Positions 34,147 through 43,300 of a DNA stretch of 59,579 bases are shown piece by piece. Each line of letters starts with the position of its first letter. Positions within the stretch are counted from its first letter, which is position 1. The position numbers and the translations under genes were made by a program. Origin of the DNA: Butyrivibrio sp. (GTDB taxonomy: Bacteria > Bacillota > Clostridia > Lachnospirales > Lachnospiraceae). The stretch covers positions 1 through 59,579 of the forward strand of contig JAILJR010000211.1 in the NCBI GenBank assembly GCA_024694565.1. Direction: 5' to 3'. Below the pieces are notes generated by a model. That model saw only the letters and a program-made list of their open reading frames with translations. It searched no databases and was not told the origin of the DNA.

Positions 34147-36846
34147 ATGTTGGGAGATAAGATAAACAGAAACAAATTTAATCTATGCCACGCATGTATC
34201 TCGAGCCTCTTCATCCTGATCATGTATCTGGCCGTTCTTGTGATATGCAGGATCACGCCCTTTGGGGATAAGACCTTTCTGATGTATGACCTTAAGCGTC
34301 AGTATGTGGATTACTATGCATATCTGCGGACAATCTATTCAGACGAGAACAGCGCGTTTTACTCATTTAATGCAGCCTTGGGTTCCGGTACCCTGGGCTT
34401 TTTTGCGTACTACCTTACAAGCCCGTTCCTCTTTATCCTGAATCTTTTTGACAGGAGCAATATTCCTCTCGGGATTACGATCGTGATTGGATTTAAGCTA
34501 ATGCTGGCCGGGTTTGCGATGAATTTGTTTCTTCAGAGGTATATTCCGGAGAGCAATCCGGAGTATACACGCTCAGATGATAAACCTGCAGATAAGGGAG
34601 CCGAAGGCTGGAATATTTCGTCAATTCTTCCGTTGGGTAACAGAAAGAGTCTGGCAGCCTGCTTTGGTGCAGTTTCATGGGCTCTCTCCGGGTTTCTTTT
34701 TGCTCACAGCATGAACATGATGTGGATGGACGTGGTTATGCTTCTGCCGCTTTATATCTGGAGTCTTGATATTCTCCTTAAGACCGGGCAAAAGCATTCC
34801 TACATCTCAATGCTCCTTCTGATGCTGTTATTGAATTATTACATAACCTATCAGGTACTTTTGTTCACTGCGTTCTGGACCATTTCTGATCTTGCGGTCA
34901 GAAAGGAAAAACACCCGGTTGGCCGGATTCTGACACTTGCATATTCAGCGCTCATATCGGTGCTTATTTCTGCTGTTATCATGGTGCCGACATTTTTTGA
35001 GCTTATGAACAGTCCAAAGGATGTGACACTTCTCGGACTTAAGCTCACAGGCAGCAATCTGTCGCTTCTGGATATTTTTTCGAAGCTCCCGACGCTGTCC
35101 TACGATTACATAGAGGCGAGATTTGGCTATCCCCAGATTTTCTGCGGGGTTCTGATGCTATTCATGATAGTCTTTTTCTTTGCCTCAAAAGAGATACCGC
35201 TGCGGGTAAAGCTTGGCTATCTGGCTCTGTTTGCAGTCTTTGCCATATCATTTGAGAGGGACCTGTTAAACGTCATCTGGCATGCGGGAATGGAGCCGTC
35301 AGGCCATCCTTACAGGCAGGCTTTTATGTGCGTCTTTCTCATGATCATTTGTGGGTGCAGGGCTTTTGCATTGATGGAAAAAGAGCTTTCGATTCCCAAG
35401 GTGGCAGCAGCTGCCGTAGTTTTCCTGATAGTTCTTTTCCTCATAAAAAGAGGTATGTATGATCATTTCTCGGACTACACCTGGTTTGCAAACCTATTGC
35501 TGATCGCTCTTTATGCGATTCTTCTGACCGCTCTTGTCGTATGGCAGAAAAAGGGCAGGGCGGCGCTTGTTCTTGGCGCAATGCTTATTTTAGTGAATAT
35601 GGCAGACCTGACGGCTAATGCAGCTTATACCTATCAGTGGCAGTCGCTTAAGTGTGAATCGGAGAGTGAATACAGGGATGTAGTCTCAGGTACCTGGGAT
35701 GCGGTCTGCAGGGTTAAGCAGGATGAGGATGAAAGCGTTCTTTACAGAATGGAGAACTTAAATCCAAGGCAGCAGAACGACGCCTTCCAATATGACTACA
35801 ACGGTATCACCCAGTACAGCTCTGCCGGGCTTATCTATGTCAGATATTTCCTGCAGAGGCTCGGGCTGAATGACGACGGCCTTTACACTCACTATGGTCA
35901 CGACAGCACCGAGACCTTGGACAGTCTGCTGGGGATAAAGTATGTACTTACAGACGGCACCTTCCCTGCGCACAGAGACTACAGTCTTGTCGAAGACGGC
36001 AGGGAGAAGGTCTACCGTAATCCTTACGCTCTTTCGCCCGGAATTCTGACAGATAAATTCGACCTAGAAGGCATCAGCGACATCGAGGAAAATTTACCCC
36101 TGGTTACCATGGAGCATGTTCCCTCAAAGGATGCATTTGCTCTTCAGGAGGACATCTACGGAAGGCTGCTTGGAAGGGAAGTAACTTTTTTTACACCTGC
36201 AGATGCAGATCAGAGCGAAATGTATATGTCAGATGACAAGCCGCGCTACGATTATAAAGTAAAGACTGCTATCGACGGAGAACTCTATTTATATCTGGAC
36301 GGGCTGATAAATGCAGGCGAGAGTCTTTCAGTATTTGTTGAAGACGAGTTTTTGACAACCTACGGCAACGCAGCCTGTGTCAGGATATTGAACCTTGGAT
36401 ATCACGTGGCGGGTGAAGAGGTCAATGTGTCGGTTCAGGGAGAGAGCACAGATGACAACTTCGGAAGAGCAATTTTTGTGACGGAGGATACGAAGGCACT
36501 TAAAAAAGCTTATGATGAGCTTTGGCAAAAATGCGTGCCTGTAAAGGTAAGCCCCTCTGTTTGCGAGATGGAAATAACTGTCCCTGAAGGCAGCGACGGA
36601 GTATTTCTCACTATACCCTATGAGGATTCCTGGAAGGTCACGGCTGGTGGACACAAGCTGAGTCCGCTTGCAGTGTATGACTCGCTGACCTACATTCCGC
36701 TGGAGGATCTGGCCTCGGAAGGCGAACTAAGGATACGGATGAAGTATGTAACAAAAGGTATTCTTCCCGGACTATTGCTCAGTATTATCGGAATAGCTCT
36801 TTATATCTTTGTGGCAATATCCGAGAGAGCGGGGAGGCACCTATGA
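34147..36846 (+). CDS. YfhO-family polytopic membrane protein
   Basis: This 899-residue protein has about a dozen transmembrane helices in the first ~490 residues, followed by a large extracytoplasmic region (~500-865) and a final helix (~870-890). The start FGDKTFLMYDLKRQYVDYYA is characteristic of YfhO proteins, GT-C-fold transferases which in Bacillus take part in sugar decoration of lipoteichoic acid. It is the first gene of a four-gene operon (CotH, VTC, DUF4956), with the CotH start inside its stop (ATGA). No SD is seen before the ATG. The sugar and acceptor are unknown. Confidence 0.88.
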   Translation: MLGDKINRNKFNLCHACISSLFILIMYLAVLVICRITPFGDKTFLMYDLKRQYVDYYAYLRTIYSDENSAFYSFNAALGSGTLGFFAYYLTSPFLFILNLFDRSNIPLGITIVIGFKLMLAGFAMNLFLQRYIPESNPEYTRSDDKPADKGAEGWNISSILPLGNRKSLAACFGAVSWALSGFLFAHSMNMMWMDVVMLLPLYIWSLDILLKTGQKHSYISMLLLMLLLNYYITYQVLLFTAFWTISDLAVRKEKHPVGRILTLAYSALISVLISAVIMVPTFFELMNSPKDVTLLGLKLTGSNLSLLDIFSKLPTLSYDYIEARFGYPQIFCGVLMLFMIVFFFASKEIPLRVKLGYLALFAVFAISFERDLLNVIWHAGMEPSGHPYRQAFMCVFLMIICGCRAFALMEKELSIPKVAAAAVVFLIVLFLIKRGMYDHFSDYTWFANLLLIALYAILLTALVVWQKKGRAALVLGAMLILVNMADLTANAAYTYQWQSLKCESESEYRDVVSGTWDAVCRVKQDEDESVLYRMENLNPRQQNDAFQYDYNGITQYSSAGLIYVRYFLQRLGLNDDGLYTHYGHDSTETLDSLLGIKYVLTDGTFPAHRDYSLVEDGREKVYRNPYALSPGILTDKFDLEGISDIEENLPLVTMEHVPSKDAFALQEDIYGRLLGREVTFFTPADADQSEMYMSDDKPRYDYKVKTAIDGELYLYLDGLINAGESLSVFVEDEFLTTYGNAACVRILNLGYHVAGEEVNVSVQGESTDDNFGRAIFVTEDTKALKKAYDELWQKCVPVKVSPSVCEMEITVPEGSDGVFLTIPYEDSWKVTAGGHKLSPLAVYDSLTYIPLEDLASEGELRIRMKYVTKGILPGLLLSIIGIALYIFVAISERAGRHL

Positions 36847-38372
36847 GGTTTGACAGGGGCAGCATCATCAGGCTTTTGGTTATTGCAGCAGTTCTTTTAA
36901 CCCTTGCCGTCATGACAGGTATTGATGTCAGTCAGAAGGGCATAACAGAGACGGATTTCATGTATGCAAAAGTTGACGGCCAGAGGATAAACGTTTTTGA
37001 GGGAAAGAACGGACGGTATCTTTTTCTGCCCGGATATACTTCGGAAGAGGCTGTCGTACTCTCAGCTGAAGCCAAAAAGGCGGAACTTAAGATCATGAAG
37101 TCCTCTGGGATTGCCACAATTTATATCACAACGAACTCCGAAAGCATCGACGGGATCTTAGCTGACAAGGATCACAGGGAGAGAGGAAATATCCGGGTCA
37201 TCGATGAGAGCGGCAATGAGGACGTAAGTCTTGGCCTTGATTATATAAAGGGAAGGGGTAACTATTCCTGGAACAACTGGGAGAAGAAGCCCTTTAAGAT
37301 AAAGCTGTCCAAAAACGCATCGGTGCTTGGCCTTGGCATGGGAAAAGACTATGCACTTATCGCCAATTCATCCGATGCCACTCTTATACGAAATGACATT
37401 GCAAGGAAGCTGGAGATGACTCTGGGGATAAAGTATTCCGGTGCAGGGAAGTTTGCAGACCTTTACATCAACGGAGATTATATGGGGAATTACTACCTGT
37501 GTGCCAGCATAGAGGTGGGAAAAGAACGCATAGATATCACCGACATGGATGTGACCCAGAAAAAGGTCTTTTCAAGACTCAATCAGGGCGCCTTCAAGGT
37601 CTATGAGACTCCGAGGATGAAGGGATGGAATCTCCCTGAGTGCACTGAGGATATTTCCGGAGGATATCTGGTAGAGAGGGAGTTCGGAGACAGATATGAT
37701 CTTGAGTATGGCAGCATTAATAATGGGTTTGTGACGGAAGGCAATGAACACTTTATCGTGCATTCACCTGATTATTGTACCGTTAATGAAATTAACTATA
37801 TTTCGGATTTTTTTGACAGAGCAGAAAAAGAGATACTGAGCTCTGAGCAGTACGGCAGATATATAGATGTTCCCTCTTTTGCAAAGAGATATCTTGTGGA
37901 GGAGCTTATCAAGAATTACGACGGAGGGGTCAGCAGCGCCTTTTATTATAAGGACAGGGATGATATTGATCCAAAGCTTTACGCAGGCCCCGGCTGGGAC
38001 TTTGACATGATCCTGGGAAATTATCTGGACTGGATGGAGTATTCAATCGAGGATTCAGACGGAATAACACAGCTTTATCTGTCGGAGCATAACAGCATAT
38101 ATTACAGGAGCATGCTGTCCCACAGAGAGTTTACGGATCTTGTGCATGAGTATTACAGGGACTGTGCGCTGGGCTTTATGAATGATCTTGTCGATGGCGG
38201 GATTGAGGACTATCGTAAGCTCCTTAGTGCTTCGGCACAGATGGACAGCATCAGATGGGAAGAGATGTATGAAAGGTGCGGCTACAGCACCGGGGATAAG
38301 AAAAGCTATGAAGAGCTCTCGGATTTTATCAGAAGGAGACTTGGCTTTTTAAGCGGAGAATGGCTTGACTAA
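36843..38372 (+). CDS. CotH-type protein kinase
   Basis: This 509-residue protein has an N-terminal membrane anchor/signal (~9-24) and an extracytoplasmic CotH kinase fold: GRGNYSWNNWEKKPFKIKL, NSSDATLIRNDIA, LYINGDYMGNYYLC, and the metal-binding WDFDMILGN. CotH of Bacillus phosphorylates spore-coat proteins on serine, and related proteins occur with polyphosphate-linked genes. It overlaps the YfhO gene by four bases and the VTC gene by one, so all are translationally coupled. A surface phosphorylation role is likely and its target is unknown. Confidence 0.9.
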   Translation: MRFDRGSIIRLLVIAAVLLTLAVMTGIDVSQKGITETDFMYAKVDGQRINVFEGKNGRYLFLPGYTSEEAVVLSAEAKKAELKIMKSSGIATIYITTNSESIDGILADKDHRERGNIRVIDESGNEDVSLGLDYIKGRGNYSWNNWEKKPFKIKLSKNASVLGLGMGKDYALIANSSDATLIRNDIARKLEMTLGIKYSGAGKFADLYINGDYMGNYYLCASIEVGKERIDITDMDVTQKKVFSRLNQGAFKVYETPRMKGWNLPECTEDISGGYLVEREFGDRYDLEYGSINNGFVTEGNEHFIVHSPDYCTVNEINYISDFFDRAEKEILSSEQYGRYIDVPSFAKRYLVEELIKNYDGGVSSAFYYKDRDDIDPKLYAGPGWDFDMILGNYLDWMEYSIEDSDGITQLYLSEHNSIYYRSMLSHREFTDLVHEYYRDCALGFMNDLVDGGIEDYRKLLSASAQMDSIRWEEMYERCGYSTGDKKSYEELSDFIRRRLGFLSGEWLD

Positions 38373-39091
38373 TGTTTTACAGGGTTGAAGACAAATACAT
38401 TGTCTACGAGGATCAAATTGCATATATCAGACACCGCCTTAAGAACCTCATGCAGATGGACTCACACAGCAGTCAGGGGAGCTATCTTATCCGGAGCATA
38501 TATTTTGATGATATGGATGACAGCTTTTTGGAAGAGAATGAGGCCGGAGTGGACAACAAGACCAAGATAAGGATCAGGAACTACAACGGCGACGATTCCT
38601 TTATCCGGCTTGAGGAAAAGAGCAAGAAGGGCGGCTACACCCACAAGGAAACGGCAGTTATTTCCAGGAACACAGTGTCGGAGCTTATTGCAGGAGCTTC
38701 TTTGGAAAATGCACCGACAGCTTCGGGATGTCTTCTGAGGGAGGATGGGTTTCTTTTTAAAAAGCTCTTTTGTCTGATGAATACAAGACTGCTCCATCCT
38801 GTTACAATAATTGAGTACGAGAGGGAAGCATTCGTGGAAAAATCCGGAAATGTTCGTATTTCGATTGACAGGAACATTGGTGGCTCAGAGCATGTGGAGA
38901 GGTTTTTTGAAAAAGACATCTTTGCAGTCCCTGTCATGGAGCGGGGTGTGCATTTGCTGGAGGTGAAATACGACGAATTCCTTCCGGATTATATAGAAAA
39001 GGTTATTGATATCGGCTCTCTTCAGAGAACTGCATTTTCAAAGTTTTACTATGCAAGACAGATAAATGAGAGAAACGGAGTTTTTTTATGA
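38372..39091 (+). CDS. VTC-domain (polyphosphate polymerase-like) protein
   Basis: This 239-residue protein is a soluble VTC domain, the tunnel-fold catalytic module of yeast polyphosphate polymerase. It has the Arg/Lys-rich strands RYRVEDKYI-like start (FYRVEDKYIVYEDQI), KTKIRIRNYNG, RLEEKSKKGGYTHKE and the closing LLEVKYDEFLPDYI, whose basic residues would line the tunnel. It overlaps both neighbours (TAATG and ATGA). In bacteria VTC domains commonly sit with DUF4956 and CotH, as here. Whether it makes polyphosphate or binds it is not shown. Confidence 0.9.
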   Translation: MFYRVEDKYIVYEDQIAYIRHRLKNLMQMDSHSSQGSYLIRSIYFDDMDDSFLEENEAGVDNKTKIRIRNYNGDDSFIRLEEKSKKGGYTHKETAVISRNTVSELIAGASLENAPTASGCLLREDGFLFKKLFCLMNTRLLHPVTIIEYEREAFVEKSGNVRISIDRNIGGSEHVERFFEKDIFAVPVMERGVHLLEVKYDEFLPDYIEKVIDIGSLQRTAFSKFYYARQINERNGVFL

Positions 39092-39762
39092 GCTTTCATG
39101 ATGCAATCAAAAAATCGGTTTTAGAAGGATTTACCGCTAATGAGATGCCGGTCAGCAGGATAGTGGCTGTCCTTGCGATCACCTTTGCAATCGGTGTGTA
39201 CATCTATCTTATCTACAGGCTGGTTAACAGGACATCGCTGTACAACAAGAACTTTCATATAGCAATGGCCATGATCTCTGTCATAACGGCAGGCATCATC
39301 ATCGCGATGCAGTCCAGCATTGTCATTTCCCTCGGTATGGTGGGCGCGCTTTCCATTGTCCGCTTCAGGACAGCCATCAAGGATCCGATGGATCTGCTGT
39401 TTTTGTTCTGGTCAATCGGAGAGGGAATAATCTGCGGCTCCGGTCTCTTTGAGCTGGCTGTTGTTGTAGCCCTGATGGTTACTGCAGGCATACTGATCCT
39501 GGAGTTTGCGCCTCAGGGGAAAAAGCCCTACGTGCTCATTGTAAACTGCCATGACACAGAGTCTGAGGACCAAATCGTAGGAAAGGTATCGGAGCATTCC
39601 AAAAACTATAAGATCAAGTCCAGAAATCTCAAGAAGACCGGCCTTGACATGATAATTGAGGTACGGACCTCAGAAGAAAAAGAGCTTCTGAAGAGCCTTA
39701 GCGACATCAGCAGCGTCGACAATGTTGCCCTGCTCACCCATGAAGGTGAAGTCAGGATCTGA
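39088..39762 (+). CDS. DUF4956 membrane protein
   Basis: This 224-residue protein has four helices in the first ~140 residues (including VIFTFAIGVYIYLI-like segment VLAITFAIGVYIYLIYRLV and SLGMVGALSIVRFRTAIKDP) followed by a small cytoplasmic alpha/beta domain (~145-224). The SIVRFRTAIKDPMD segment is characteristic of DUF4956. It is last in the YfhO-CotH-VTC operon, overlapping the VTC gene by four bases. It may be the membrane partner of the VTC domain, possibly a channel or anchor; the function is unestablished. Confidence 0.9.
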   Translation: MSFHDAIKKSVLEGFTANEMPVSRIVAVLAITFAIGVYIYLIYRLVNRTSLYNKNFHIAMAMISVITAGIIIAMQSSIVISLGMVGALSIVRFRTAIKDPMDLLFLFWSIGEGIICGSGLFELAVVVALMVTAGILILEFAPQGKKPYVLIVNCHDTESEDQIVGKVSEHSKNYKIKSRNLKKTGLDMIIEVRTSEEKELLKSLSDISSVDNVALLTHEGEVRI

Positions 39763-39781
39763 ACGCCATGAATCTTAGGAT

Positions 39782-39981
39782 GTTGAGGTCAAAAATCACC
39801 TTGTGTCTCCATGGCTGTGCATATAGTACAATCATTTCGGGCACGCTTTTGCTCCTTTCGCTTCGTAGCGGTACTAAGAGGCCTAGGTACGGCATCCAAG
39901 TAACGACCGCTCACAAGGGCCTCTCAGCCTCTTGTGCAATATGCACAGCCACGGAGCCGCCAGGTGACTTTTGACCTCAAC
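39782..39981. repeat. Type A element with unique outermost arms, plus C fragment downstream
   Basis: The outermost arms GTTGAGGTCAAAAATCACCT (39782-39801) and AGGTGACTTTTGACCTCAAC (39962-39981) pair with one mismatch and are unlike the C module of other A copies. Within lie A arms (39813-39834; 39932-39950) and a degenerate core (CGTAGCGGTACTAAGAGGCC...). A C-like fragment follows at about 39992-40010, and a looser AT-rich dyad AGTTACAATTTTG/CAAATTATAACT at 40020-40071. No gene lies in 39763-40330. Confidence 0.8.
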
Positions 39982-40093
39982 AGCATCTTAAGCGGCCCGA
40001 CAAAAGCTCATCTTTTTATAGTTACAATTTTGTTGTGGGCTGTCTCCAACGGCGGGCAGCAAATTATAACTTTTCAATATCGAAATTTTCCTC

Positions 40094-40270
40094 TTGCATT
40101 TTCTTTTCAAATATGTATAATACATTCTTGTCGGTATTCAACCGGCTGGTATCACAGGAAATTCTTCCTGATGATTTTCCGTTTTTAATTTATATGGCAT
40201 GACGCCGTCTCTTTTTGCCCGTTTATGCCATGTTGATAATGACAGCGGGATTTGCGCTGCAAAAAAGCAG
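40094..40270 (+). promoter_or_regulatory. Promoter and long structured leader of the coiled-coil surface protein gene
   Basis: TTGCAT (40094-40099) is 16 bases from TATAAT (40116-40121). The ~200-base leader has hairpins CAGGAA-attc-TTCCTG (40155-40170), ATGGCAT/ATGCCAT (40194-40231) and CTGC-AAAAAA-GCAG (40257-40270). No known riboswitch was recognised. It may be a regulated leader. Confidence 0.5.
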
Positions 40271-40330
40271 ATCATCTCAGGACTATTTATCAATAAAGTG
40301 CAGCCTGGGATAAACAGAAAGGGAGAGGTT

Positions 40331-43300
40331 ATGAAATTTAAAGGAAAATGGACAAAACAGAACAATTCAGTAAAGCAGCTTCTGAAAAAACTGCGAAGGC
40401 ACGATACGTTTGTTGTGGCGATTGCGGTTGTACTTGCACTGTCGCTTTGTGGGGGACTCATATATCTGAGCACCCCTGTTATTACTGCGGATGCAAGGGA
40501 GGAGCTGGAGCAGGCAGAGCGCGAGAACAGCGACAAGACCATGGAGAAGCTCGACGAGCTGAACAGCTATCTCGATGGGCTGGATAAGTCAGTCACAGAG
40601 AGTAAAAACAGCATCAGCTCTTTTAACGAAAAGAACGAGGAGTCAAAGCTTCTTAGCGAGAAGAATACTGAGAAGATCACAAATACTGTAAATGACAGGG
40701 TTTCGTACCTTGAAAAGGATCTTGATAATCTTCACGGAACTATAGCTGAGACCCGGTCAAACATTGAGAAGCTGAAAGAAACTGTAAGTGAGGGAGACAA
40801 GAAGTCAGCTGAAAAGATAACAGAGAGCTTTGTAGGCATAACCACGGAGCTCGACAGTATACAGAAACAGTACGAGGAGGCTCAGAAGAATTTAAAGGAT
40901 CTCATTGGTGACGTTCAGTCTCTTGTAAAGAGTGAGAACAAGGACCTTTCAAAAGAGATGACAGACCAGAACAGGAATCTCACCGACAAGATGACAGACC
41001 AGAACAGGAATCTCACAGACAAGATGACGGATCAGAACAAGAATCTCACCGACAGGATGACGGATCAGAACAAGAATCTCACTGACAGGATTACTGACCA
41101 GAATAACAGTCTTACAGAGAAGATGACAGATCAGAATAAGAATCTTTCTGACAAGGTGACAGAGAAGAGTAATGACCTGATACAGGAGCTGGCTGATACG
41201 AAGGATGAGCTCGATAAAAAGCTTTCTGGGAATAAGGATGAGCTGTCGCAGCAGGCTAAAGACAATGCGGATAAGGCTTCAAAAGAGCTTTCAGAGACGA
41301 AGGATGCATTGTCAAAGGAGGCTGCTGAAAACACCGACAAGCTGTCCGCTGATCTTAAGGACACAAAGGATTCTCTTTCAAAAGAGCTCACAGACAATAC
41401 CGACAAGCTCTCAGGTGAACTTTCGGATACGAAGGAAGCTCTTTCCAAAGAGCTCACGGACAGCACCGACAAGCTTTCAGGTGAGCTGTCAGATACGAAG
41501 GAAGCTCTTTCCAAAGAGCTCACAGACAATACCGACAAGCTCTCGGGTGAGATGTCGGATACGAAGGAAGCTCTTTCCAAGGAGCTCACAGACAGTACAG
41601 ACAAGCTCTCGGGTGAGCTGTCAGATACGAAGGATGCTCTTTCAAAGGAACTTTCGGACAACAGGGAAGCACTTTCCGAGCAGATGTCTGCTGAACATGG
41701 TGAGCTGTCTCAGGATATGCTTGGATATTACGAGTCACTTCTTTCAGTTCTTAAGGATTCCCAGAAAGCTCTTTCTGACCAGAACAAAGAGATGCTCGAG
41801 CAGTTCAAGACAGATCTTGGGGCATTGAATGCTGAGCTTACAAGGATTTATCAGGAGCTTCATTCAGATATCGATGCAGTCAATAACAGCATCGGAGAGG
41901 TGAACAGCAGCATTGACGGGGTTAACACCAGCATTGACGGAGTGAACAGCAATATTGACGGTGTGAACGACAATATCAATAAAAATATGGATACAGTCAA
42001 TTCCGGCCTCAGCGGAGTAAATGACAACATTTCAGGAGTAAACAACTCTATCCTTGGAGTAAACGACAGCATTTCTGGCGTGAACTCAAGCATCAACGGA
42101 GTCAACAACAGCATCAACGGGGTTAACAGCAGTATCAATGGAGTGAACAGCAGCATCAACGGAGTTAACAACAGCATCAATGGTGTGAACGGCAATATCA
42201 AAAACGTCAATAACAGCATATCAACTGTCAACACAAATATAAACGGTGTGAATAAGAAGATTGACAGTATGAGCAGCAGCATCACTTCCATGAATGGCAG
42301 TGTCAAGGGAGACATCAACGGGCTGAAGACCTTTATCAGTTCAGAGATTGCAGGCGTAAACAAAAAGTTTGATCAGGTTTTTCAGCGTGTGAGTAACGGA
42401 AAGCAGCTTTTGGCATCCGCGTTGCTCACTAAGGGTGTTAACATACGAAAGGATGCCACATTTGAAGAGTTCAGAAAAGCTATCTTAAGCATTCCGGTTC
42501 AGTACAATCTTGATTCCGGCGAAGTGTCCGGAGATATCCAGTACGAATATCATTACCATAAGGACGGAAGGAACACCACCTGCGGATACCTCACAGTAAG
42601 CACAGACAGGAGGGGCGGGTGCTACAACAAGGCTGTAACACATGTACATACGGATTCATGCTATAAAACTGTGACCGAGCATGTGTATTTCACTTATAAA
42701 GATGTTGTGGATACCGAGGAGCGGTATACATCTGATGACGGTATACAGTACACATGGTTCTACTGTCCGCATTGCAATACCCGTTTTCTGGCAACTGACG
42801 GAATTCATATTGAGACGACTGATGATGATACTGTTTATTACAAAAGGGTAACTACAGATATTTCAAGTTCAAGCACCAGAAAGCTCGTGTGCGGCAAGAC
42901 AGAAGGAACTGTAGAAGGGTATGCGCCGTCCTGCGGTTATTCACACGGCCAGGTGATAGCAGCAAAGATTACCTTTGGAGGAACAGGTGTATCTAACAGA
43001 ATGCTGATGGAATCCAAGGCGGCAGTTTCAAGAAAGAGCCTGTCTCTGGACATGCTTATGGCTGACTTTGGGGATGAGAACATCGCTGAATCAAAACTGA
43101 AAGCAAATGATAAAGAAACCGTATCAAAGATCAAATTCGGAGGAACAGGTACAGAAGCGGATTTCCTTACATCGGCTGATGGTATGTCAAAGACTGATGC
43201 ACTAAAGCAAACCGGTTCAGCAGGCAAAAACAGCCTGACACTGACAACAGATTTGTCAGCCGCCGGAAGCTCAGGTGCAGCGGCAGGCTCATCGGCAAAG

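Noticed and set aside
40128-40330. c-di-GMP (GEMM) riboswitch before the stalk gene
   Set aside because: I could not find the conserved core bases by eye. The hairpins are real but the class is unassigned.
41131-42363. Long antisense frames in the stalk gene (Ser/Leu/Val rich and Leu/Thr/Phe rich)
   Set aside because: They result from in-frame repeats on the plus strand, where SD, anchor and coiled-coil pattern support the real gene.
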